Part shown: piece after piece, positions 13,801 to 21,509 of the stretch
Numbering within the stretch: the first letter of the stretch is position 1
Layout of the letters: the number at the start of each line of letters is the position of its first letter
Assembly (NCBI RefSeq): GCF_001625305.1
Contig: NW_017804675.1
Coordinates: 786,578 to 850,577 of the forward strand
Source: Branchiostoma belcheri
Lineage: Eukaryota > Chordata > Leptocardii > Amphioxiformes > Branchiostomatidae
Direction: 5' to 3'
DNA length: 64,000 nucleotides
Made by a program: the position numbers and the translations under genes
The notes under the pieces: model-generated
Databases searched by the model: none
What the model saw: only the letters and a program-made list of their open reading frames with translations
What the model was told of the DNA's origin: nothing

Positions 13801-16800
13801 TGCTACTTTACAGCCAAAAACAGTTATGTTAATTTTTTTGTCCTTAAGTTTAGGAGGCTGACTTTGTGTGGTGGCAGATTGTTCTTTCCGATCAACATTT
13901 TTTATTCTGTCATCTCGTTGTTTATGATAAAATAATACATGTACAATTTAATTGCATTATCTTTAAACTATCCATTTGATCTTTCAATACAAAATTTAGT
14001 ACAAGATAAGAGCAAAATTTAGTACAAGATAAGAGCAATCATTTTATGCTTTGCTTGTCCTTTGTGGCTGCTTAAATTACTTTGTATGGTCGTGGCAGAT
14101 TTTTACTTTCAGAGCAACATTTTCGATTCTCTCATTCCATTGTCTCAAACAATCCAGTTGATCTTTTAATAAGAAAAATTAAAACAAGATACATTGTAAG
14201 AGCCTGTTTTATGCTTTATGGAGGTTTGTGTTTGGCATATTATTCTTTCAGGGCAACATTTTCGATTCTCTCATCTCGTTGTCTCGAACAATCCAATCAT
14301 GAACCGTTCGGCAGTGCTGTCAATACTGCGGCAGGGTCAGTGTTGAGGGAGTGCTCACAGGTCAGAGGTGGTGACATTTTTGTCCGGGGGGGAGGATTTG
14401 CAGGCTACACTGGAAGCAGGGATGTCTCTGGGATGTTCCAGTCAATTTGTCAATGTCTGGCTACAAGTTCGAAGTCAAATGCAGGATTTCGGTTTTCATA
14501 TTTGTCTGACCAGAGATGCAAAATTGGACCAATGATAAATGAAAGCATGCTGAGTTGGAATTGAAAAAGACTCCCCAAGAATATGTTTTAGGAATGAAAA
14601 ATTACTAGAAACTGTTGACCTGAAAAATTATTCAACTAAAATTAAATTCTTCCTAGTCTTCTTGAAATTTCACAAGCACACCATGTACATGTACACCAAA
14701 TTAACCTGAAAAAAGGGAAACTATAATTTCTTCTTTCACTTCTTGCAAAATCCACGATGAAATCCTTTCTCATCACTTTTCTTGTAAAGACCAGGACAAA
14801 ACCTTAATGGCAAATGAAAAACCTAGATGATTTGAAATCTTGCACTGTTCACTACCACCAAATCCTCCGTCCACTTTTTCAAGAAAAACACTTAGGTTTT
14901 ATATTAAAGAAATGGTTCTTTAAAAGATAAGTTTGTGTGGCTCTAGTCAGAAGTGGACAGCGGGAAAACCAGAGCAGACAGGATTGATCCTTTCCCTGCT
15001 GGTCCTGCCACAGGAGTAATTGGATTGTGCCGACGTGACAGGTTTTATTGGTTCTCCTGTGACCTCAACAGACAAGGTCAAACATCCGATCACTACTGGT
15101 AAAACTTAAGTTTCCATACATTGAAGGTCACACACATTGTTTTTTTTTTAAATTTCAAAGCAAATATTTAGCTAGAGAAGCATCCATTCAAATTGGTGTG
15201 GCCCAGAGTAAAATTAGGTAAATTCTTGGTGGATCCTTCAGCCTTATTCAAGATGGATGACCCACTACTCTCATGGTCACATGACCTTACAGTCACATGA
15301 TTACAGTTGCCGCAGGAATAATTGGATTGTGCCGAGGTGACAGGTTTTATTGGTTCTTCTGTGACCTCTGAGAGAACAGGGCACTTCAACTGACAAGGTC
15401 AAACATCTGATCACTACTGGTCAAACTTTAGTTCCTACAAATTTCAAATTTATTTTTTGCTTTTCAGACTTTTTAAAGCAAATATTTTAAGGTAAATACC
15501 AACCTGTCAAATTGGTGTGTCCCGGAATAAAATCAGGTAAATTTTTGGATCCTCTAGCTTTATTCAAGATGGATGACCCGCTACACTCATGGTCACGTGA
15601 CCTTAGTCACATGACTACAGTTGTTGGTCAAAGTTGTCTGGAAGCTTGTACTGTATTATTTCTCCCATGGTTAAAAGAGAGTTGACAAAACTTCCCTTAC
15701 AGTCAGAAATGTTAAACTTTGTGCTGAAGTGAGGAATTATAGAACTATGAAGAACATTAGGTGATTTTGCGGTAAATATTCTATGAAAAACTGTACTTTT
15801 GATAATGAAGTTTGTTGGTTAGAGAATTTTTTCTTTAAATCTGTGAAAATTCACATGTGATTGCTTGTTTGTTTCAGAAACACGACGGGAAGTTCCAGGT
15901 TACCCAGCTGGTGGGGATGATCAGGGGTGTGGCTTCAGGCATGAGGTACCTGGCAGAGATGAACTACGTACACAGGGTAAGTGGAACGGTCCAGTATCTT
16001 AACCCAAAACATGATTTAAGAAAAACACCTTTTTTGGTAATATTAACTGTCCTTAATGATGAAGCACTTTCCTATGTACACAGGGTAAGTGGAACGGTCC
16101 ATTTCTCTTAACCCTACGCACGCTAGGTTACTGAAATTTAATTTTAAAAACAACTTTTTAAGGTACATGTAATATTGCCTGTCCTTGGTGCTGAAACGCT
16201 ATCCAAAGATTTACGTTGAATTTTACTTAGAATTTGAGCTTCTAATGAATAAGCAAATGTCTATGATATAATTTTTGTACATATTGAAAGACAATTTTAA
16301 ACTTCATTATGAAAAATTTAAACTGTTCTCCAACTCATAAATTTCACTCAACGGAATTTTCGACTGAATCACTCAGTCTTCCTCAGCTTTTGACCCAAAT
16401 GCTGTGGACACGTGATTTTTCCCACGTGCTACGTCAGCAAAGGGTCAAAGGTTGTCTGATTTTAAACTTCAAGTAGATTCGACATTCCTAGGCGATCTAT
16501 AGTATTATCAGCCTACTTTTTGTTTCCTGATTGATTCAAACTACGTTTACCCCCAGGACTTGTCCTTAGTGCTGAAATGCTGCTGTTCTCTAGACAGTGA
16601 TTGCTAGGCAATGTGTGCACAGCAAACTTATGATCAAAACTACATTTTTCCGCAGGACCTGGCAGCCAGAAACGTCCTGATTAACTCCCAGCTGATCTGT
16701 AAGGTGTCAGACTTCGGCCTGTCCAGAGTGCTGGGAGACGACCCAGACGCAGCCTACACCACAAATGTGAGTTTTTGACCCCTTTTTTTTGCTAAAGCTA

Positions 16801-19800
16801 AGATTATTGTGGTCATCTCTGTAGACCACTTATCCTGACTTTCCATCATAATTAGCCACTTAACGAATGATAGCCTTGCAAATAAGCTATTTCATCAATG
16901 ACAGATTGGTTGCATGTCGGTCACATACTTCCATTTTATGTTTTATTTTAATTTGCATTTCTATGCCCTGAGACAGAGAGAGAGATATTGAAGTGATGTG
17001 TTGGGATCAGTAAAAGTTTGCACTTAGGGCTTGTATTTCTAATGTTTGCTTTTGTTCTTTTTGGTCAAATTGTTGAACATTTCAAAATGCTCACATTAGG
17101 GAGGAAACATCCTGTAAGATTGACTTTTCAAAATGCTGTTTACAGGGAGGAAAGATCCCCATCAGATGGACAGCTCCGGAGGCGATCGCCTTCAGGAAGT
17201 TCACATCAGCCAGCGACGTGTGGAGCTATGGGGTCTTGGTATGGGAAGTGATGTCATACGGGGAGCGGCCATATTGGAACTGGTCCAACCAAGACGTAAG
17301 AAAAACACAAACTATTTAAAACATTAAAGTATAGAAAATCAGGAGAAAATTTAAGATGCTAAATAAAAGAAGATCTACAATTTATTTACTGAAATTACAG
17401 CATGATTTACATATTACATTATAGTATGAATACAACCTCAATACCAAGGATGTTTTGGTATAACCACAGTTTCAGTACCAAGGACAGGAACACAAATTAC
17501 TGGACATGTTGCATCAGCTTGAAATTGCTCTTTGTTTACAGTTTTTTTTCTTTTTTCCTCTTCAGGTGATCAAGTCAGTAGAGGCTGGCTACAGACTCCC
17601 CCCACCTATGGTGAGTTTTAGTCAATATGACTCCACTTCTTGTATAAATACAGGGCTTCCAACATGGTTCCATTCAAACTTGGAAAACATGTCAGACAAA
17701 TGCTTACAAGTCATTTTCAATGTATTTTTCAAGGGCTTCCCTCTGCAGACACTCTGTGCCCCGTGGTGTTGGGTTACATTATGTAGCAAGTGGCAGGACA
17801 GAGTTGGAGGGGCTGGTTACCATACATATGAAATGTGTTTGAGTACAAATAAACAGTGCAGTAGTTTGTTAGGATAGACCATGGGAAGGTAAACATTATG
17901 CATCTGCTTTGCAAACAGGACTGCCCTCAGGCAATCTACCAGCTGATGACGGACTGCTGGGAGCGGGAGAGAAACGCTCGGCCGAAGTTCACCCTCATCG
18001 TGGAGAGAGTTGACAGGATGATCAGGAACCCGGCTGTACTCAAGGTGCTGGCTCAGCCCAGGTCAGAAATGTTTGTGTGTTTGTTTGTTTGTTTGTTTGT
18101 TTGTTTGTTTGTGTGTCTGTGGAGAGAGTTGACAGGATGATCAGGAACCCTGCTGTACTCAAGGTGCTGGCTCAGCCCAGGTCAGAAATGTTTGTTTGTT
18201 TGTTTGTTTGTTTGTGTGTCTGTGGAGAGAGTTGACAGGATGATCAGGAACCCAGCTGTGCTCAAGGTGCTGGCACAGCCCAGGTCAGAAATGTTTGTTT
18301 GTTTGTTTGTTTGTTTGTTTGTTTGTTTGTTTGTTTGTGTGTCTGTGGAGAGAGTTGACAGGATGATCAGGAACCCAGCTGTGCTCAAGGTGCTGGCACA
18401 GCCCAGGTCAGAAATGTTTGTTTATCTTTTGTTTGCTACATGTAGTATCCAGTCAAATCCAGTCTTTGTCAATGAATGAGCAATTCACCGTTTCTGTGGT
18501 GTCACGTTAATTACATTGACAAAAACTGGAGTTGTTCCAATCCCTTGTGTTGGAAATTAAAGTTTAAACTGCTTCATAATGACTTCTACCAACACAGATG
18601 AACTTTCAAGATAAGGACAAACATTGATTATACTGTTGCGGGTGTCCCTGACACGGTTGGGCAGCAGTTGGCTAGTCTTCACACCATGTTTCCAGGCAAA
18701 TCTGTCCAACGGGCCCACTCTCTAATCTACTTCTTGATACATGTGCAAAGGTTTTCTTTTTGATGTGTGTGTGTGTGTTTGCTTGCTTGCCTGTCTGTAC
18801 TTAATTGTACAGAGTAGGGTCACAAGAAGTGAGAGGAAAATGGTGTAATTGTAGACTAACAAAATTAAATGGGAGGAAATAATAGAAAATGTACAGAATC
18901 AGCAAGGATTCACAACGAACAATGGAAGATCTTTGTCAAGTTAAGACTGAATCTCTAATTTGTGTTGTTCCAGACCGATGCAGCCTGCACTCCAGCCAGT
19001 GTTACCCACGGTTCCCCAGTGGCTGGACAGTATGAAGATGGGCAGATATCGGGACAACTTCTCCAGCGGCGGCTACTCCTCCATGGACCTGGTCATGAAG
19101 ATGAACATCAGGGACCTACAAGGTCAGTCTCACCATCATCATGTTCAAAAATTCATTATTTCCTAGAACTATCGCAGAGTGGAACTCACTGTCACCAAGT
19201 ACAGTAGGGGCATTGTTATTAGATGGCTTTAAACTGTGTTCAAAGGTTCAATAACAAGTCATGGACCTGATCATGAAAATGAATATCAGGGATCTACAAG
19301 GTCAGTCTTAAGGTCATTAAACTTGCACAGAAGCACAATCGCAAGTGGTGCACAGGCTTAATTCATAGATGACATCTACATATGATTTGATTTTTCTTTG
19401 CTGGGTCCCCCACCCCAAAAATTGAGCTCTTGTAACGATGATACACATATGATGTAATAGTGTGTGCAGTCAGTGGTTAGGAACCCTCATTCTGGACCAA
19501 GAGGTTTGGAGTTCAAATCCAAGCTGTTATGGCTCACACAACTTACATGTACACACTACTGGAAAGGGTCACAGTCCTTAGGACATGACATTAAGCCATT
19601 GTCCACTGTTCATCGTACTTGTCAAAAGGAGCTAGAGGTACAATGGACCTGTAAATACTGTAGCTTCTGTCTTCTCTGTCACGACCAGCAGAAAACTTTC
19701 ACATGTTACTGTAGCCCCAAAGGTAGATGCTTCTTTTAGCCCACTTTTAAAACTTATTGTGGTTCTTGCAATGCTTTCAAAACAGGCCAAGCATCTGTAT

Positions 19801-21509
19801 CTGACAGGGTTGCACGTTTGAGAAAGCACAGAGACAAGTGGTGTTTGACCATGTCCTATCCTGAGTTATGTCTGAGTCGATACGACGTTTAGTGACAAAA
19901 CTGGTCACAGCTGGAGAAACGTTATTGAGGCAATTTGTATTCCTGAGTGAGGTTCAATGTTGGATTGTCCAGGCTTGGAAAGACCAATACTTTCTTAAGC
20001 TACAGAAACTTGGTCCCATGAATGACAATCGTGTGTACATTGATTTTGGCATGTTGCTCCCATTTGGTGGAAAGAAAGTTCCCACAGATCAAGATGTCTT
20101 CATTGATTTAATCAAGCATTTGTCCCAGCACATACAAGTAAAAAAAGGACACAGCATGAATTTTCAAAAACTGTCACTTCAGCAATAAAGTCAGAAGGCA
20201 CTGAATTAGTTTACTCTTGCAGGTTCAAACTTAAGTTCGCTAATATAAATGCACATTCCAGTTAAACCTCTACAAGTAATCTCTGCAGAAGGACCAACTG
20301 ACAATTTATAGTCATTTTTTGATGGTCCCTTTAGTAGGATCGTTTTCCCCATTGATCCAAGCAAATTAAGAATCCTGTCTTTAGTAACCATGAGCCTTTT
20401 GAGTAGTTGTATAGATAGTTAAAATTTATATACTGTTGCCAACCTTCAATTTACAAATAGAATACCTTTCAACTCTTGTTCAAAGAAGTCCAAAAATGAC
20501 TTTTCCCATTCTTGTTGCAAAGAAATCCATTAATTTTATAACTGACTTTTCCCGTTCTTGTTCCCAGTGTAGTCCATTAACTTCATAACCGACTCAACAC
20601 TCTTGTTCCCAGGGATCGGTGTGACCATGCTGGCCCACCAGAAGAAGATCCTTAACTCCATCCAGAACCTCCACACCCAGCTNNNNNNNNNNNNNNNNNN
20701 NNAGCACCAGCCAGACCCCCACACCCCTCTAACCCCACCTCCCCCACCACCACCCCCCTATGGCGAATGGGTCACACCACCCTATCCCCTCTTCTCCACA
20801 CCACCCCCCTATTGCCAACGGAGTCCCAACACCCATCATACAGGTGAGTCAAATTGGGTTATTATCAAATTGGTCTTACTGTTTACTTATGGTTGGTGAT
20901 AACTTAATTATTTGTTTGTTTGTTTGTTTGTTGAGCCTATGTTTATGCATGAAATACTCAAATCAGCCACTTTTCGTGGCTGCTTTTCATTGTGATCATG
21001 AGGGACTTCAGGGTCAGTGAAATATAACAACTTGAAGATAGCATTGCAGGTCACATGATCAAGTCCTACTAAATCCACAAACACATAGTCCTACAAAGTT
21101 TGGTTTCTTGTGTATCTTGTTACCTGGTCTAACCTTCATGGACATAAAAGAAAAGAGTCACTATTAGATTTCCAAAATCTATCCAGTTGCTTGTGTAACT
21201 ATCTTCTGAATGAGCTTCTTTTCTTTTGTTTTCAAATTGCAAAAAAGATGTCACACAGAAAGATTTGTAACTTAAGTGATATAATAAGTAGTGTACAGTA
21301 ACTGTTATATCTTTAATATTCATCTTTTGTGTGTTATCTGTACAGGGCACCCCCCACTTGCAGCGGCCAACCACATTACAGAGAAGTCCCCACCCGCAGA
21401 ACAGGACACCGAACCACGGGTACAGAACTATTCTCAATGTATGAGCCGCACAACGTACATTGAACATCCAGATACATGTACAATGTATAAAACCATTCTC
21501 AATGTATGA
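7670..21509 (+). CDS. Eph: Eph receptor tyrosine kinase, plus-strand copy, 5'-partial gene (15 exons)
   Basis: Spliced coding region joined from exons 7670-7893, 8402-8471, 8804-8918, 9215-9270, 9561-9701, 10234-10419, 10861-10922, 15878-15976, 16656-16766, 17146-17295, 17566-17610, 17919-18061, 18974-19122, 20613-20843 and 21346-21444 or 21509. All introns are GT-AG, and phases join without a break up to the assembly gap at 20683. The order FN3, transmembrane, YIDP-type juxtamembrane, kinase, SAM is diagnostic of Eph receptors, the membrane receptors for ephrins that control cell repulsion and boundary formation. Catalytic residues are present: glycine loop 200-205, K225, E242, HRD D318, DFG 336-338, activation-loop Y351, APE 364-366. 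The N-terminal ligand-binding, cysteine-rich and first FN3 exons are not seen and must lie to the left. The end depends on which tail frame is used. Confidence 0.93.
8402..8471 (+). CDS. Eph: Eph exon 2: end of second FN3 domain
   Basis: Seventy bases between acceptor CTGTATCACAG and donor AATG/GTAGGT. In phase 0 it encodes residues 75-97 beginning [15 protein letters not shown], which is the conserved FN3 G-strand signature of Eph receptors (V-A-R-T-x-A-G-Y-G). It leaves one base of a glycine codon for the next exon. Its length is identical to that of the minus-strand counterpart at 42017-42086. Confidence 0.9.
8804..8918 (+). CDS. Eph: Eph exon 3: transmembrane helix
   Basis: The acceptor is CTCTCCCCCAG and the donor AGAAG/GTGAGT. 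The exon encodes residues 98-135 and two bases of R136. A short linker ([10 protein letters not shown]) precedes a strongly hydrophobic run of about 24 residues, roughly 110-133, with small-residue motifs AAIAAAGG that could support helix-helix packing. The run ends at W-R-R, a normal stop-transfer boundary on the cytoplasmic side. Alanine and glycine near the outer end are usual for Eph transmembrane segments. Confidence 0.9.
9215..9270 (+). CDS. Eph: Eph exon 4: first juxtamembrane segment
   Basis: A 56-base exon between acceptor TTTTTCTAG and donor GAAG/GTAGGA. It encodes the rest of R136 and residues 137-154, [18 protein letters not shown], a basic then acidic cytoplasmic stretch just inside the membrane. 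The minus-strand copy differs only slightly ([14 protein letters not shown]). The exon was found by frame continuity and the paralogue, because it is too short to stand out as an open frame. Confidence 0.87.
9561..9701 (+). CDS. Eph: Eph exon 5: juxtamembrane tyrosines and start of kinase
   Basis: The exon encodes residues 155-201 and the first base of G202. It contains [11 protein letters not shown] with Y168 and Y174, the two juxtamembrane tyrosines whose phosphorylation relieves autoinhibition in vertebrate Eph kinases. It ends in LTIEQVIGG, the start of the kinase glycine-rich loop. The first 71 bases differ from the minus-strand copy at only two sites, while the remainder is much more diverged. 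The 3' end with donor has a second copy 100 bases downstream. Confidence 0.93.
9783..9805 (+). repeat. Duplicate of exon 5 end with 5' splice site
   Basis: GAACAAGTCATCGTTGGAGG followed by TAG matches 9683-9705 at 22 of 23 bases, exactly 100 bp downstream, including the GT donor. Confidence 0.85.
10028..10145. repeat. Dispersed repeat, copy 1 of 2
   Basis: CTGTTCTCCAACTCA, then GAATCACTCAGTCTTC and CCCACGTGCTA. The second copy is at 16321-16450. Confidence 0.75.
10234..10419 (+). CDS. Eph: Eph exon 6: kinase N-lobe
   Basis: The acceptor CACCTCCAG precedes residues 202-263. The exon completes the glycine loop ([11 protein letters not shown]), carries the ATP-binding lysine K225 in DVAIKTLK and the helix-C glutamate E242 in [12 protein letters not shown], and ends LQGVITK. 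All are standard for an active tyrosine kinase. The DNA is about 86 percent identical by eye to the minus-strand exon 35178-35363, a useful baseline against the near-identical exons 8 and 10. Confidence 0.94.
10861..10922 (+). CDS. Eph: Eph exon 7: kinase hinge
   Basis: Acceptor GTTTTTCCAG and donor AAGG/GTAGGT. It encodes S264 and residues 265-284, [20 protein letters not shown], the gatekeeper threonine and hinge segment of Eph kinases. It ends in phase 0, and the next recognisable exon is 4.95 kb away, the largest intron seen in this gene. Confidence 0.92.
11060..11700. repeat. Tandem repeat, about four ~140-bp units
   Basis: Units begin near 11169, 11307, 11447 and 11597 with CCCATGGGAG-like sequence, followed by GTCACTGTTCCTGGTCAGTA and AGGTTCATTACAG, and contain CAAGGTCA motifs. 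Confidence 0.85.
11937..12062. repeat. GAGT tetranucleotide microsatellite
   Basis: About 125 bp of (GTGA)n, broken once by GAGAGT. It creates an artificial open frame of THSL repeats on the minus strand. Confidence 0.98.
12455..12560. repeat. AT dinucleotide run with duplicated flank
   Basis: TATATA runs; AATGATAGATTGTA and ATATCTTTTATAT each occur twice. Confidence 0.85.
13330..14310. repeat. Decayed tandem array
   Basis: Repeated motifs GATCTTTCAATACAAA, ATTTTATGCTTTGCTTGTCC and GCAACATTTTCGATTCTCTC occur in the same order in about four diverged units. Confidence 0.75.
15000..15620. repeat. Two tandem ~310-bp units
   Basis: Each has GGAGTAATTGGATTGTGCCG-like sequence, GTGACAGGTTTTATTGGTTC, CAAATTGGTGTGGCCC-like sequence and ATTCAAGATGGATGACCC, in order. 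Confidence 0.9.
15878..15976 (+). CDS. Eph: Eph exon 8: kinase helix D/E to HR of HRD
   Basis: Acceptor TTGTTTCAG, donor CACAGG/GTAAGT. It encodes residues 285-317, [20 protein letters not shown] to MNYVHR, so the HRD motif is split across the intron. The last 74 exon bases and the first 17 intron bases are identical to the minus-strand paralogue, whereas the first 25 exon bases carry six differences. A second copy of the exon end with its donor lies 108 bases downstream. Confidence 0.94.
15977..16655 (+). repeat. Intron 8 with ~108-bp units carrying donor copies
   Basis: TACGTACACAGGGTAAGTGG at the exon end (15965) recurs at 16073 with one change. Weaker copies of the CTGTCCTTAGTGCTGAAATG part of the unit lie near 16185 and 16560. 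The same unit is present in the minus-strand gene at 29490-29975. Confidence 0.8.
16321..16450. repeat. Dispersed repeat, copy 2 of 2
   Basis: Matches 10028-10145 (CTGTTCTCCAACTCA, GAATCACTCAGTCTTC, CCCACGTGCTA). Confidence 0.75.
16656..16766 (+). CDS. Eph: Eph exon 9: catalytic loop, DFG and activation loop
   Basis: Acceptor TTTTTCCGCAG, donor ACAAAT/GTGAGT. Residues 318-354 include the catalytic aspartate D318 in DLAARN, the metal-binding DFG at 336-338 followed by LSRVL, and the activation-loop tyrosine Y351 in DAAYTTN. The tyrosine-kinase-specific DLAARN, rather than DLKPEN, confirms the class. No catalytic residue is missing. Confidence 0.95.
17146..17295 (+). CDS. Eph: Eph exon 10: activation segment end, APE and helix F
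   Basis: The acceptor GCTGTTTACAG precedes residues 355-404: [33 protein letters not shown] and YWNWSNQD. It contains the peptide-substrate binding P+1 loop (PIRWTAPE) and the helix-F aspartate. The DNA differs from the minus-strand exon at six of 150 bases, five of them in the first 54 bases. A duplicated acceptor with the first ten exon-like bases lies 46 bases upstream. Confidence 0.95.
17566..17610 (+). CDS. Eph: Eph exon 11: [15 protein letters not shown]
   Basis: A 45-base exon between acceptor CCTCTTCAG and donor CCTATG/GTGAGT, encoding residues 405-419. The GYRLPPPM motif is highly conserved in Eph and other receptor tyrosine kinases. It is too short to be found as an open frame and was located by the paralogue and phase. 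Confidence 0.92.
17735..17885 (-). repeat. R1 dispersed repeat, copy in intron 11
   Basis: Reverse orientation of the R1 core CTGCCACTTGCTACATAATG, with the outer CTAACAAACTA and TACTCAAACACATT segments also present. Confidence 0.8.
17919..18061 (+). CDS. Eph: Eph exon 12: end of kinase C-lobe
   Basis: Acceptor TTTGCAAACAG, donor CCCAG/GTCAGA. It encodes residues 420-466 and two bases of R467: [14 protein letters not shown], then the kinase subdomain XI arginine in RNARPKF, and [19 protein letters not shown] leading to the SAM linker. The donor GTCAGAAATG is weak, and three further copies of the last ~63 exon bases with the same donor follow within 360 bases. Confidence 0.94.
18062..18420 (+). 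repeat. Three extra copies of exon 12 end with donor and TTTG tracts
   Basis: Units at about 18119-18190, 18222-18292 and 18345-18415 each repeat the last ~63 exon bases (GTGGAGAGAGTTGACAGGAT through GCTCAGCCCAG) followed by the donor GTCAGAAATG. A (TTTG)n tract and GTGTGTCT precede each unit. Copies 2 and 3 share substitutions (CCAGCTGTG, GGCACAG), showing successive duplication. Confidence 0.97.
18974..19122 (+). CDS. Eph: Eph exon 13: linker and first half of SAM domain
   Basis: Acceptor TGTTGTTCCAG, donor CAAG/GTCAGT. It completes R467 and encodes residues 468-516 plus one base, including [17 protein letters not shown] and [18 protein letters not shown], the N-terminal helices of a SAM domain that mediates oligomerisation and adaptor binding. 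It is 149 bases, against 155 in the minus-strand gene, a two-codon length difference in the linker. Part of its 3' end is duplicated at 19261. Confidence 0.92.
19261..19308 (+). repeat. Duplicate of SAM exon 13 end with donor
   Basis: 48 bp matching 19083-19130 at 44 positions, including donor GGTCAGTCT. It would encode [13 protein letters not shown], but no acceptor with a good tract precedes it. Confidence 0.9.
19455..19700 (+). repeat. tRNA-derived SINE-like sequence
   Basis: CAGTCAGTGGTTAGG resembles an A box and GGAGTTCAAATCCAAG a B box about 38 bases later, the layout of a tRNA-derived Pol III promoter. Not a functional tRNA: the arms do not pair. Located in intron 13. Confidence 0.4.
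19701..20464 (+). other. Remainder of intron 13
   Basis: Contains a 106-codon open frame (19868-20188, starting [13 protein letters not shown]) with no recognised domain and no splice context. I see no firm feature. Confidence 0.5.
20465..20612 (+). repeat. Tandem repeats building the exon 14 acceptor
   Basis: The segment ending TTCTTGTTCCCAG occurs at the true acceptor and at 20553-20566 (CGTTCTTGTTCCCAG), with degraded copies near 20473 and 20510, and TCCATTAACTTCATAACCGA between them. Confidence 0.8.
20613..20843 (+). CDS. Eph: Eph exon 14: end of SAM domain and proline-rich tail (contains gap)
   Basis: The acceptor CTTGTTCCCAG precedes [20 protein letters not shown], the C-terminal SAM helix. 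An assembly gap of 20 N lies at 20683-20702. After it the sequence is proline-rich. With exactly 20 N the open frame reads [12 protein letters not shown] onward. A different frame ([10 protein letters not shown], then [12 protein letters not shown]) aligns with PIPNGQP in the minus-strand paralogue but has a TAA at 20730-20732. The donor is CATACAG/GTGAGT. The start is secure; the tail frame is not. Confidence 0.8.
20683..20702. other. Assembly gap (20 N) inside Eph exon 14
   Basis: Twenty N interrupt the coding tail just after the SAM domain. The true length is unknown, so the downstream frame cannot be inferred from the gap size. The flanking sequence is a C-rich, low-complexity run, which explains the failure to assemble. 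Confidence 1.
20844..21345 (+). other. Intron in the C-terminal tail, plus gene only
   Basis: 502 bp GT-AG intron between IIQ and GTPHL. The homologous minus-strand tail (SLHGTPNL) is uninterrupted. Contains a TTTG tract and part of the dispersed CAGTTGCTTG repeat. Confidence 0.7.
21346..21509 (+). CDS. Eph: Eph exon 15: C-terminal tail, stop at 21444 or 21509
   Basis: Acceptor TTATCTGTACAG. In the frame that matches the paralogue it reads [12 protein letters not shown] and ends YRTILNV with TGA at 21442-21444. In the frame that is open across a 20-N gap it reads [11 protein letters not shown] and ends YKTILNV with TGA at 21507-21509. Both end in the same pentapeptide because the stop region itself is duplicated. 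L-x-V fits a class II PDZ ligand, as in many Eph receptors. The minus-strand gene has no intron at this place. Confidence 0.65.

Larger units (their letters stand above)
10923..15877 (+). other. Large intron 7 of plus-strand Eph gene
   Basis: 4,955 bp with no recognisable exon. It consists largely of tandem arrays (11060-11700, 13330-14310, 15000-15620), a GAGT microsatellite and AT dinucleotide runs. The 160-codon open frame at 14082-14564 lies largely on the 13.3-14.3 kb array. Confidence 0.8.

Noticed and set aside
14082-14564. 160-codon plus-strand frame inside intron 7
   Set aside because: Lies largely on a decayed tandem array; no domain, no splice sites, and the spliced Eph frame skips it without a phase problem.
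17898-18479. Extra coding kinase exons in the TTTG array
   Set aside because: The copies lack the 5' part of exon 12 and a proper acceptor; treated as partial duplicates, not exons.
19455-19700. Functional tRNA gene
   Set aside because: B-box-like and A-box-like motifs are present, but the cloverleaf arms do not pair; more like a tRNA-derived repeat.
19868-20188. 106-codon frame in intron 13 of the plus gene
   Set aside because: Begins with a plausible helix-rich sequence but has no homologous region in the paralogue and no acceptor or donor that fits; kept only as a note.
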